Assembly: GCA_947496375.1 (NCBI GenBank)
Contig: CANMCY010000001.1
Location: 134,756-198,755 of the forward strand
Source of the DNA: Flavobacteriales bacterium
Lineage (GTDB): Bacteria > Bacteroidota > Bacteroidia > NS11-12g > UBA955
DNA: 64,000 nucleotides
Direction of reading: 5' to 3'
Both the position numbers and the translations under genes were made by a program. Below the pieces are notes generated by a model that was given only the letters and a program-made list of their open reading frames with translations, was not told the origin of the DNA and did not search any database. Positions 27,728 through 36,173 of the stretch are shown in pieces (the stretch's first letter is position 1; each line of letters starts with the position of its first letter).

Positions 27728-29016
27728 AAAACGAAGATATCCATACCGACCAGCAGCTTCAGGGATTATTCCAGTCCTTCGAGCCGCCGCTGCCCAAAGG
27801 CGCCTGGGAAGGTATTGAGGATAGCATGAACCGCAAGCATCGTCGTCGTGTTGCCCTCTGGTGGATAGCCGCCGCAGCCGCTTTGGTCGGTTGCATTAGC
27901 GGCTTGTGGTTCGTTTTGTCTGATACCCAATACACACAAAAATCAGTTAAAAAACAGGAAATGACTGTCAACACCCCTTCAGACAGTCAAATCAAACCCT
28001 CTAAAAACGCTGAAACCATCAGCACACAGGATAATTTTGGCAAAAAGGATATTCAGACAGGTCGGGTTAAAGTAAATCAGATTCAAAATGAGCCAATTTC
28101 AAACAATCTGGCAATACCTGAAAATTATGAACCCAATCGGGTTGGCTTAGAGCCCGTGTGGGAATCCAAACCCGGGCAGGTTGCATTACCTGATCCGTTT
28201 GGACTGCGCTTGACTCCGCAGCAGTGGCCTGCAGTTAATGATGTCAGGGCGGTTAAAATTGCCGTAAAAGAGGCGCAAAAAGTGGCAGATTCGCTGAAAG
28301 CAAACATGGGTAAGTGGACACTGTCCGCAGCGTTATATCAAATGCAGACAGGCAATGGCTATGCCGTTAATCCCGAGTACAGCCGGTATGTACACAAGAA
28401 TTATCTCAGCAGGATGAAAGAAGGAGAGCTCAACATGGGCGGCACAGGTTTCGCCATTCATTTGGGTTACCAGATGAATCAAAAATACGCCATTACAGGC
28501 GGCGTGCAGTTCAGGCAGCTCAATATCAGGCAACAGTTCAATTTTACTGACGAAGTGCCTGTTACCCTAATGCCGGGAAATACCCCTGATGAATTTGGCA
28601 ATTATCCCATCATCGGATACTTTGGAAATGCCGGAAGTGTAACATACAGCGGTTTTCAAAGAAATACCATTGTGGAGATACCTCTGGGCATGAATGCAGA
28701 TTTTAGGGTTACGCCCAAATGGTCTGTGAAACCGGCCATTTCCGTCAATACAGGGTTTGTTGGCGGTATCAATGGTTTCACGCTGGATTACCAGCAATTG
28801 CAGTTAACAGCACAGCGTTCAGAATGGTTCAGGAAAGTTCAGATGTCAGGATCACTTTCTTTGGGAGCTTTCCGGCAGATTAACCGTAAACTGCAATGGG
28901 GTGCTACCATTGGCGGCACTCGCATGCTTACACCGGCATATATTCCCAATGCCAGCGTCAGACCCCGCAATCATTCACTGGGTATAGGTACACAATTAAA
29001 CTGGAGGATTGACTAA
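27724..29016 (+). CDS. inner-membrane-anchored protein with C-terminal outer-membrane-barrel-like domain (candidate anti-sigma)
   Basis: The 430-residue protein has a 40-residue cytoplasmic N-terminus (LQGLFQSFEPPLPKGAWEGIED) and one membrane helix (about 43-66, ALWWIAAAAALVGC). A low-complexity polar linker (about 67-195) follows, then a beta-strand-rich domain (about 196-430) with GGTGFAIHLGYQMNQKYAIT and alternating strands to the end, as in porin-like barrels. No classic zinc anti-sigma motif is visible. Coupling to the ECF gene suggests signal transfer from envelope to sigma factor; this is inference. Confidence 0.75.
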   Translation: MKNEDIHTDQQLQGLFQSFEPPLPKGAWEGIEDSMNRKHRRRVALWWIAAAAALVGCISGLWFVLSDTQYTQKSVKKQEMTVNTPSDSQIKPSKNAETISTQDNFGKKDIQTGRVKVNQIQNEPISNNLAIPENYEPNRVGLEPVWESKPGQVALPDPFGLRLTPQQWPAVNDVRAVKIAVKEAQKVADSLKANMGKWTLSAALYQMQTGNGYAVNPEYSRYVHKNYLSRMKEGELNMGGTGFAIHLGYQMNQKYAITGGVQFRQLNIRQQFNFTDEVPVTLMPGNTPDEFGNYPIIGYFGNAGSVTYSGFQRNTIVEIPLGMNADFRVTPKWSVKPAISVNTGFVGGINGFTLDYQQLQLTAQRSEWFRKVQMSGSLSLGAFRQINRKLQWGATIGGTRMLTPAYIPNASVRPRNHSLGIGTQLNWRID

Positions 29017-31482
29017 ATGATGACAGTAAAATTCCACTTTTTACCTAAATTGCAGTTTGTGAGAATCCTGTTTACACTTCTTGCCATGCATTGCATGTTT
29101 GCCAAGGCACAGGTGCTGGAGCCCCTGGGTAACGGCCTTCCAAGCAAGGTGGTGGCCGCTTATGCATCAGGGCAGGATTATCTGGCTTTGTTCAGCGACG
29201 AAACTACCCAGGATACATCAGATTTTATAGTGGCGCGTTGGAATGGTGCTTACTGGTCTTATTTCCCGGGGCTTTACAAGCCTGATGCCGTAAAAACAAT
29301 TGATGCCGGATATGTATTTAACAGCGTGGTCATATACAGAGATACGCTCTATGTGGGTGCCTATATTTCCGGAGCCCAAAAAGATGTGGATGTCCCTGTG
29401 AGCCATTTGTACAAATGGAACGGTGAGCGCTGGGTGACTGATAACAGTGTGATAAAAAGCAAAAATGATGGCATTGTAGCCATGACCGTTTTCGATGACA
29501 AACTGGTGGTCGCGGGTAAATTCCTCGATGTAATCAACGGCAATCTGGTCAATAATATCGCCATTTATGACGGAATAAAAGGGCAGTGGGGATTTTTGGG
29601 CAGCTCAAACACCAATCAGGGCTCTGATGGTGCCATCAAAGCGCTGCAGGTGCTGGGCAACAGACTCTATATTGCAGGGGATTTCCAAAACTTTGCAGGG
29701 ACGTTTACCGGCAATATTGCTTATTACACAGCCACAAACCAAACATGGGGTGGCATTGGCAGTCCTTTCAATCAGAAAGTTGATCAATTGGCAGCATACG
29801 GTGATAAACTGGCAGCTTTAGGTTATGTATCGGGCAAACAGGAAATCAGAGAATTTGATGGTAACTGGAGTTCAGCATTGTCATTCAGTTCTTTTAGCAA
29901 GGCAGATTTTACCACCATTGCAGGCTCAGCCAACACACTGTTGATAGGAGGAGACTTTCTCATTGGTGGAAATGGTAGTTCCATCCTTCGGTATGAAAAT
30001 GGATTGCTCAAAACCACTGGCAACCGAATCAGTGGGATGTTTTATTTGGGACAGCGGGGTTCAGAAGCGTTTATCTGGGGCGATTTTACCGAACAAAATA
30101 CCGGACTCAGGCGCATTTGTAAGATAGAAAGCAATGCCGGTGATATGGCAGGAGAGGTTTTTTATGATAAAAACCAGAATTGCATTAATGATGCATCTGA
30201 TGTACCCATGAATATGGTTACTGTGCGTTTTAGCAGCATTAAATCAGGGAAGATGTGGTTTGCTGTTACAGACTCCAGGGGACGGTTTGCAGCCGCATTG
30301 CCAGAAGATGACTACAGCATTCAAGTATTTGCCGGTAGACACTGGATGAATTCATGTCCCGGCAACTTTGCCAGTGCCATAAAAAAAGGTGAGTACAGCA
30401 TGGTTTCACTGTCTCAATACATGCCACCCAATGTGAGTGATGTTGAAATCAATACGGATATGATTACTCCGGGAAATGTCAGGCCGGGCGAAGAGGTAAA
30501 AGCGGTTATTACGCTTAAAAATGCAGGTAACACTGTTATTAACGGTCCCACATTCCATTTGATTCATGATGCCAGATTATCTGATTTTACTGCCGACAGT
30601 CTGCCCGATAACTATGCCGGTAATGAAGCCACCTGGAGTATTACCCGATTTGAACCGGGTTCGGTGCGCAGCATACCATTTTCGTTTCGCTTACCGGCCA
30701 ACGCGCAGACCACAGATCGTTTTCCGGTATACCTGAAAACGGGTACCACCTTCACCGCCGGAGATGCTTTCAAAGGCGATAATGCAGATACGCTTCAGTT
30801 GAAATTGATGGATAATACTGTGAGTGCGGTAACCAAAGTGAGTTTGAAAGGGGATGATGTTGATTTTAGGGTGAAAGATTTAACCTACCATGTTAACTTC
30901 ACCAATACCGGCAAAAGTTTTGTCAAAAGACTGGTGATGCTGGATACCGTTGACGCAAACCTGCCCATGAGCCGTGTGGTTATCACAAACCTTTATCCGA
31001 CCGATGCTGTGGTTCGCACAGAAAAAGGCAATATACTGGTGGTGGAATTCCCCAATGCCAATCTTGCGGCCTTGGAGTCTAATCCGGCTGCTGCCAGTGG
31101 GTTCATCACCTACAAAATAGAATTAACCGCAGACCTGAAATCAGGTCAGAATTTTTATAACCGCGCAAACGGTGACTTTGACAGCCGATGGAAAGCCAGC
31201 AGTAATATGGTGGTGGTAATGGCCAAAAACCCCTCAGCTTCTCTGAAAACACTAGGTGCAGGTGATGCCAGAATGTGGCCTAATCCTGCCAAAGATGAGC
31301 TTAATATTCATTGGGCTGCGTCCATCAATGGACCAGTTTACATTACAGATAACGCGGGCAGAATGGCAATGACCGTTCCTGTATCCGGGAAAAGTATTAC
31401 AATTCAACTCAGCAAACTGAAGCCGGGTCTGTACTTTTTGAAATCACCGGTCGGTGTAAGTGCTTTCCAGGTTATTCGCTAA
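29017..31482 (+). CDS. large T9SS-secreted surface protein
   Basis: The 821-residue protein has a signal peptide (to about residue 31, ending AKA). Propeller-like repeats follow (about 40-370) with recurring YKWNGERW/LYIAGDFQNF units. Next come an SdrD-B-like segment (GEVFYDKNQNCINDASD, about 385-400), a DUF11/CARDB-like region (about 470-740) and a T9SS type A sorting domain (MWPNPAKDELNIHW near 752 to the end GLYFLKSP...FQVIR). It would be exported and anchored or released at the cell surface. It begins directly after the barrel gene's stop. Its 3' end overlaps the convergent reductase gene by 11 nt. Confidence 0.85.
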   Translation: MMTVKFHFLPKLQFVRILFTLLAMHCMFAKAQVLEPLGNGLPSKVVAAYASGQDYLALFSDETTQDTSDFIVARWNGAYWSYFPGLYKPDAVKTIDAGYVFNSVVIYRDTLYVGAYISGAQKDVDVPVSHLYKWNGERWVTDNSVIKSKNDGIVAMTVFDDKLVVAGKFLDVINGNLVNNIAIYDGIKGQWGFLGSSNTNQGSDGAIKALQVLGNRLYIAGDFQNFAGTFTGNIAYYTATNQTWGGIGSPFNQKVDQLAAYGDKLAALGYVSGKQEIREFDGNWSSALSFSSFSKADFTTIAGSANTLLIGGDFLIGGNGSSILRYENGLLKTTGNRISGMFYLGQRGSEAFIWGDFTEQNTGLRRICKIESNAGDMAGEVFYDKNQNCINDASDVPMNMVTVRFSSIKSGKMWFAVTDSRGRFAAALPEDDYSIQVFAGRHWMNSCPGNFASAIKKGEYSMVSLSQYMPPNVSDVEINTDMITPGNVRPGEEVKAVITLKNAGNTVINGPTFHLIHDARLSDFTADSLPDNYAGNEATWSITRFEPGSVRSIPFSFRLPANAQTTDRFPVYLKTGTTFTAGDAFKGDNADTLQLKLMDNTVSAVTKVSLKGDDVDFRVKDLTYHVNFTNTGKSFVKRLVMLDTVDANLPMSRVVITNLYPTDAVVRTEKGNILVVEFPNANLAALESNPAAASGFITYKIELTADLKSGQNFYNRANGDFDSRWKASSNMVVVMAKNPSASLKTLGAGDARMWPNPAKDELNIHWAASINGPVYITDNAGRMAMTVPVSGKSITIQLSKLKPGLYFLKSPVGVSAFQVIR

Positions 31483-32065
31483 GCAATGCATCCGCATTGC
31501 GCATTAAACGGAGGTTGTAGTTCACGAAATTTTCCAGGCCTGAATCGTATTCAGCGTTTCCCAAACTTTCTCCTTGTAAGTCAAGGGCTTTAGGGGTAAA
31601 CTGACTTTCAAAACTCTTGGCTGAAACAATGCTGTTACAATTCATAAAGTTGATGAGCTTATTAAGCATGTAACCCATCTGAATGGCAGGAATACGGCCG
31701 CCCCTGCCGCTGCTGACCCCGCAAGTAGCAAAAATCTTTCCTTCCCAGCAATCCAAAAAATCTTTTTTGCCAAACTGGTTAATCAGATTGATGATCTCAG
31801 GGGTAGGAAACCAATTGTATTCAGGGGATAGTATAAAGATGAGTTTGCTTTTGGATAAGCTCTCATAAGCCGCCCGGCTGAATGGGGACAGTTGTCCCGG
31901 AGTGAGCATACCTCCATTGCTGAAGGGAATATCGTATTGCTCGAAATTGGGGATTCTGATTTGGTTTGATTCAATGCCCCCGGACTCCAGTATTCGCTGT
32001 ATGGCAAGACCCACTCGTCGGGTATTGCTGTGGGTTCTCGACGAACCACAAAGAATTCCAATCAT
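31472..32065 (-). CDS. NADPH-dependent FMN reductase family protein
   Basis: The 197-residue flavodoxin-fold protein has the phosphate-binding loop CGSSRTHSNTRRVG (about 5-18) and SPEYNWFPTPEIINLINQF. This fits the NADPH-dependent FMN reductase/ArsH-like group, which reduces flavins or quinones in the cytosol. The start overlaps meaB's stop by 4 nt, making it the third gene of the engB-meaB operon. Confidence 0.88.
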   Translation of the reverse strand: MIGILCGSSRTHSNTRRVGLAIQRILESGGIESNQIRIPNFEQYDIPFSNGGMLTPGQLSPFSRAAYESLSKSKLIFILSPEYNWFPTPEIINLINQFGKKDFLDCWEGKIFATCGVSSGRGGRIPAIQMGYMLNKLINFMNCNSIVSAKSFESQFTPKALDLQGESLGNAEYDSGLENFVNYNLRLMRNADALLSE

Positions 32066-32964
32066 GAATTTACGTTAAATTGATTTGCATATACATACAA
32101 ATTGAAACCCGGTTTGTTTGCTTCCTCCTGAAGAATCCGTGCCTGTTGTTCTGTATTGAAATCCTGCATTCTGCTTTTGGCTACAATCCGACTAAGTTTT
32201 TCAGCCATCAGCAGGTATTTTCTGGGGTTTTGAGACAAGGAGCGATAATGGCTTGAAATGGCCTCGCTCAGCAGGTCAATGCCTTTGCCGGTTGTGGCGA
32301 TGGTTTCTATTACCTGAGTTTCATGCGTCATATTTTCGCGTGCCCTTTCCCGAAGATGACCGGCAAATCGAGCAGCGCCTTCTCGGTCAGATTTATTGAC
32401 CACAAATACATCGGCAATTTCCATCACCCCGCTTTTCAGGGTTTGCACCTCATCGCCACTTTCAGGCACGGTAACTACGATGGTAGTATCTGCCACGCCG
32501 GCAATCTCCACTTCACTTTGTCCTACGCCAACAGTTTCAACAATGATTCGGTCAAATCCGGCGTGTTTGAAAATATCGATGGTTTCCAGAATCCCCGTGG
32601 ATAAGCCACCCAGACTACCACGGCTACTCAAACTGCGAATAAACAGACCGGGGTGCGTAAACAAACCGGCCATCCGGAGTCGGTCACCCAGCAATGCCCC
32701 AAAATTAAACGGGGAAGAGGGGTCTACTGCAATAACCGCCACTTTTAGATTCTGCCCCAGCCAGAATTGGGCCAACTCATTTACGATACTGCTTTTTCCT
32801 GCGCCGGGTGGACCAGTGATACCTACAACTGGTATGGGATGCAACTGCAGACTTTCAAGCAGTTGGCTGCAGCCGCTGATGTTGTTTTCTACCAGACTGA
32901 TGGCCCTGGCAATTGCGGCAGTTTCGCCGGATTTTACCTGTTGGGATAACAACTGCCAGTCCAT
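32062..32964 (-). CDS. meaB: MeaB/ArgK-type GTPase (methylmalonyl-CoA mutase chaperone)
   Basis: The 300-residue protein has the P-loop GITGPPGAGKSSIVNEL (about 49-65), VDPSSPF, the switch ETVGVGQSEVEI and NKSDREGA. MeaB proteins protect and load adenosylcobalamin into methylmalonyl-CoA mutase. It is slightly shorter than usual. No mutase genes lie near. It begins 14 nt after engB. Confidence 0.92.
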   Translation of the reverse strand: MDWQLLSQQVKSGETAAIARAISLVENNISGCSQLLESLQLHPIPVVGITGPPGAGKSSIVNELAQFWLGQNLKVAVIAVDPSSPFNFGALLGDRLRMAGLFTHPGLFIRSLSSRGSLGGLSTGILETIDIFKHAGFDRIIVETVGVGQSEVEIAGVADTTIVVTVPESGDEVQTLKSGVMEIADVFVVNKSDREGAARFAGHLRERARENMTHETQVIETIATTGKGIDLLSEAISSHYRSLSQNPRKYLLMAEKLSRIVAKSRMQDFNTEQQARILQEEANKPGFNLYVYANQFNVNS

Positions 32965-32978
32965 AGGGCGAAGATAAC

Positions 32979-33590
32979 TCAGATTGAGGGTTTAAATGCC
33001 TTGCAGGCCTCGAAAATAAAGTTCCATATATCTTCTTTGCCTGTTTTGTCTTCGCTGCTGCTGATGATAAAAGGAGGCAGGTTTTCCCAGGTTTTGTGCA
33101 TCTCATCCCGGATGGCCTGCATGCTTTTTTCAAGTGCTTCTTTGCCCAGCTTATCGGCCTTGGTACCAATCAAAGCCATGGGAATTCCGGCCTCGCCCAT
33201 GTCGTTGATAAAGTCCATATCCAGCGCCTGTGGCGGAATGCGCAAATCCAGCAATACGAACAGACACATTAAATTGGGTCTTTCCAGCAAGTAATGCCGG
33301 ATCATTCGGGCAAATTTTTCACGCTGGGTTTTGCTGACCTTGGCATAGCCATATCCGGGCAAATCGCATAATTGGAGTTTTTTGTCTATCAAAAACAAAT
33401 TAAGGGTTTGGGTTTTGCCGGGATTAGACGATATCCGCGCCATGTTTTTTCGACTGCAAAGCATATTGATGAGACTGCTTTTACCCACATTGCTTCGTCC
33501 TATAAAGGCAAATTCAGGCAAGCCCTTGTGGGGCATGGCATCCTGTCGCTCCCAACTGCCCAAAAAATCGGCAAGTTTAATTTCTGTCAT
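32979..33590 (-). CDS. engB: ribosome biogenesis GTPase EngB/YihA
   Basis: The 203-residue protein has G1 GRSNVGKSSLIN (about 31-42), DLPGYGYAKVS (G3) and GTKADKL (G4). EngB assists assembly of the 50S subunit. It is first of the engB-meaB-reductase operon and is divergent from ubiE. Confidence 0.97.
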   Translation of the reverse strand: MTEIKLADFLGSWERQDAMPHKGLPEFAFIGRSNVGKSSLINMLCSRKNMARISSNPGKTQTLNLFLIDKKLQLCDLPGYGYAKVSKTQREKFARMIRHYLLERPNLMCLFVLLDLRIPPQALDMDFINDMGEAGIPMALIGTKADKLGKEALEKSMQAIRDEMHKTWENLPPFIISSSEDKTGKEDIWNFIFEACKAFKPSI

Positions 33591-33625
33591 GTTTTATCTG
33601 TGGCGAAGGCCCATAGGGTAATGCT

Positions 33626-33633
33626 TATATTTG
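33626..33633 (+). promoter_or_regulatory. -7 element of the ubiE operon
   Basis: TATATTTG matches TAnnTTTG, 19 nt before the GTG start at 33653. It would drive the long operon reaching to 40713. Confidence 0.55.
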
Positions 33634-33652
33634 CACCTTTATTTTTCTTCTT

Positions 33653-34375
33653 GTGCAAGTAAAACCCAATCAGGATTCCGCGCTTTCAAAAAAACAACAA
33701 GTTGCTCAAATGTTTGACGACATTTCCGGGCGGTATGATTTTTTAAACAGATTATTGTCGCTGGGTATAGACAGAGGGTGGCGCAAGAAAGTCAGGAAAG
33801 CCCTGTCTGCAGAGCATCACAGCCGTATTTTGGATGTGGCAACGGGTACCGCAGACCTGGCTATTGAATTGTCAAAAATACAGGGGTCTGACATAACCGG
33901 TATCGATATAAGTGCCGGAATGTTGAAAAAGGGGGACGAGAAAATCGCCCGTGCAGGTCTAAATCATCAAATTCGGCTGCAGCTGGCCGATTCCGAAAAT
34001 CTGCCTTTCGGTGACGCTCATTTCGATGCGGTAACAGTTGCCTTCGGTGTTCGAAATTTTGAAAATTTACAGTCCGGAATAAAAGAAATGCTGAGGGTTA
34101 CCCGACCGGGCGGACATTTGTATATCCTGGAGTTCAGCAAGCCCAAAAACCGATTTTTTAGCGGCCTGTACTGGTTTTATTTTAAAAAGGTTTTGCCGGG
34201 CGTGGGAAAACTTGTCAGTTCCAGCGTGAATGCATACAGTTACCTGCCCCGCAGTGTGGAAGCGTTTCCTGAAGGTTCTGAGTTGGCTGCCATTGTGAAA
34301 GATTGCGGCGCAAAATCCGTTATAATTAAACCCCTTACCTTTGGTGTGAGTTCGCTTTATATATGCGAAAAGTAA
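33653..34375 (+). CDS. ubiE: demethylmenaquinone methyltransferase
   Basis: The 240-residue protein has SAM-binding LDVATGTADLAIELS and the family signatures FDDISGRYDFLNRLLSLGID and RVTRPGGHLYILEFSKP. It methylates demethylmenaquinone to menaquinone, the respiratory quinone of this phylum. The start is GTG at 33653. Its end overlaps the start of the porT-like gene by 13 nt. Confidence 0.96.
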   Translation: MQVKPNQDSALSKKQQVAQMFDDISGRYDFLNRLLSLGIDRGWRKKVRKALSAEHHSRILDVATGTADLAIELSKIQGSDITGIDISAGMLKKGDEKIARAGLNHQIRLQLADSENLPFGDAHFDAVTVAFGVRNFENLQSGIKEMLRVTRPGGHLYILEFSKPKNRFFSGLYWFYFKKVLPGVGKLVSSSVNAYSYLPRSVEAFPEGSELAAIVKDCGAKSVIIKPLTFGVSSLYICEK

Positions 34376-35052
34376 TTGCCATAGCCATTTGCTCCATTTG
34401 CCTGATTTTACAGGCGCAAACTGATCCCAACCGGATCTACAGAAAGCATTTTTTCTGGGGTATTGCATTTACGGGAACGTATGCCAAAATGAAAATGAAC
34501 CTAGATCCTGTATTCTGGCAGAGACAGGATTCTATTGCCGCTATATTGCCCGGCGGGCAGGCGGGCGGCGGGTTTGGAGGAACCGTAGCTTATCGGTTTG
34601 GTAAACACTGGGAGTTGAAAACGCTTACCATGCTGCAGTTACACCAAAGAGACCTGAAATATAAATGGCGCAACACACCCGGTCCGGATATTAAGATGGA
34701 GACCATCTCTTTTGATTTACCCGTAACCCTGAAGTACAGAAGTAAGATGCACGGCAATAAAAGATTTTATGTACTTGGCGGAATGCGCTGGAGTCATGAT
34801 TTTCAGAGCAACGAAGATGTCGTGATTGGCGTGAACAAACCGCTGGTGGCACTCAAGAAAAATACGTTTTACTATGAGTATGGCGCGGGTTGGGAGTTTC
34901 AGCTCGATTTTGTGGATTTAAGTGTGGAACTCAAAATGAGTAACGGCCTTAATAATGGTCTGGCGAATCGCGTCCCCAACAGCTATTACAGCGGTTCTAT
35001 CCAAAGTATTTTCCCTCGTTTGTTTAGTCTTTCTCTGATGGCCCAAAACTGA
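34363..35052 (+). CDS. porT: PorT-like outer-membrane barrel protein (type IX secretion)
   Basis: The 229-residue protein has a signal peptide (ending LQAQ, about residue 19) and an eight-strand-type barrel with LPVTLKYRSKMHGNKRFYVLGG and YEYGAGWEFQL, ending in a strand (RLFSLSLMAQN). The family in Bacteroidota is the T9SS component PorT/SprT, typically encoded directly after ubiE, as here. The call rests on this neighbourhood plus the barrel pattern. At least three T9SS-type substrates are encoded in the window. Confidence 0.72.
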   Translation: MRKVIAIAICSICLILQAQTDPNRIYRKHFFWGIAFTGTYAKMKMNLDPVFWQRQDSIAAILPGGQAGGGFGGTVAYRFGKHWELKTLTMLQLHQRDLKYKWRNTPGPDIKMETISFDLPVTLKYRSKMHGNKRFYVLGGMRWSHDFQSNEDVVIGVNKPLVALKKNTFYYEYGAGWEFQLDFVDLSVELKMSNGLNNGLANRVPNSYYSGSIQSIFPRLFSLSLMAQN

Positions 35053-35054
35053 TT

Positions 35055-36170
35055 TTGAAATTTACCCTTCAACATACCGATGCGGCAAGCAAAGCAAGAG
35101 CCGGCCTGGTTCAGACAGATCACGGCAGTTTTGAGACCCCTGTTTTTATGCCGGTTGGCACTGCCGGGACCGTAAAATCCTTGCACCGAGATTTTTTATT
35201 GGATGACATACAGGCAGGCATTATCCTGGGAAATACCTATCATCTGTACCTAAGACCGGGTCTGGAAGTGTTGCAACAGGCCGGGGGACTCCACGCCTTT
35301 AGCAACTGGCCGCGCGCTATCCTCACAGACTCCGGAGGTTACCAGGTATACAGTCTCAGCGGCACCCGCAAAATGAAAGAAGAGGGTGTTACCTTCCAAA
35401 GCCATATTGATGGCAGCCGACATTTGTTCTCTCCGGAGAGGGTCATGGACATTCAGCGAAGCATCGGTGCCGACATTATCATGGCATTTGATGAATGTAC
35501 TCCCTATCCCTGCGAATATGATTACGCCAAGAAGAGCATGGAAATGACCCACCGCTGGCTGGATCGATGCTTTAATCAGTTTGGACAGACCCGTCCTCTA
35601 TATGGGTATGAACAATCGTTGATGCCCATCGTGCAGGGGAGTGTGTATGACGATCTGCGCCGGAAAAGTGCCGAGTATGTGCTGAATCACGATGCTCCAG
35701 GTTATGCCATTGGTGGCCTCAGCGTGGGTGAGCCTCATGAAGACATGTACAGGATAACCGGCCTGGTTACCGATATACTGCCGCAAAATAAGGCCCGTTA
35801 TCTGATGGGAGTTGGCACACCTGAAAACCTGCTGGAATGCATTGAGCGGGGAATAGACATGTTTGACTGCGTGATGCCAACCCGCAACGGACGGAATGGT
35901 ACGATTTTTACCACGCAGGGAATTATAAACATAAGAAATAAACGCTGGGCCAATGACTTTGACCCTCTGGATGAGCTCACCCCCGAATATTCAAAGGCAT
36001 ACGTCCGTCACCTTTTCGCTGCAGATGAGATGCTGGGGCCTGTAGTGGCGAGTTTGCAAAACCTCCGGTTTTATCGTTGGCTGATGCTAAATGCCCGAAA
36101 ACATATTCTAGATGGAGATTTTATTGCATGGAAAACAGCAATAATGCCAATAATTACCAAAAAATGGTAA
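35055..36170 (+). CDS. tgt: tRNA-guanine(34) transglycosylase
   Basis: The 371-residue protein has FMPVGTAGTVK, the catalytic region LTDSGGYQVYSL, GLSVGEP and CVMPTRNGRNG. It swaps guanine for preQ1 at position 34 of queuosine tRNAs. The CxCxxC zinc motif of proteobacterial Tgt is absent; the segment RWANDFDPLDELTPEYSKAY stands in its place. I believe this is usual for Bacteroidota. The start is TTG at 35055, 2 nt after porT. Confidence 0.96.
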   Translation: MKFTLQHTDAASKARAGLVQTDHGSFETPVFMPVGTAGTVKSLHRDFLLDDIQAGIILGNTYHLYLRPGLEVLQQAGGLHAFSNWPRAILTDSGGYQVYSLSGTRKMKEEGVTFQSHIDGSRHLFSPERVMDIQRSIGADIIMAFDECTPYPCEYDYAKKSMEMTHRWLDRCFNQFGQTRPLYGYEQSLMPIVQGSVYDDLRRKSAEYVLNHDAPGYAIGGLSVGEPHEDMYRITGLVTDILPQNKARYLMGVGTPENLLECIERGIDMFDCVMPTRNGRNGTIFTTQGIINIRNKRWANDFDPLDELTPEYSKAYVRHLFAADEMLGPVVASLQNLRFYRWLMLNARKHILDGDFIAWKTAIMPIITKKW

Positions 36171-36173
36171 TAA

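Noticed and set aside
31472-31482. Overlap of two convergent genes as a sign of a frameshift
   Set aside because: Both proteins end naturally: the T9SS domain ends in a typical FQVIR tail and the reductase has normal length.
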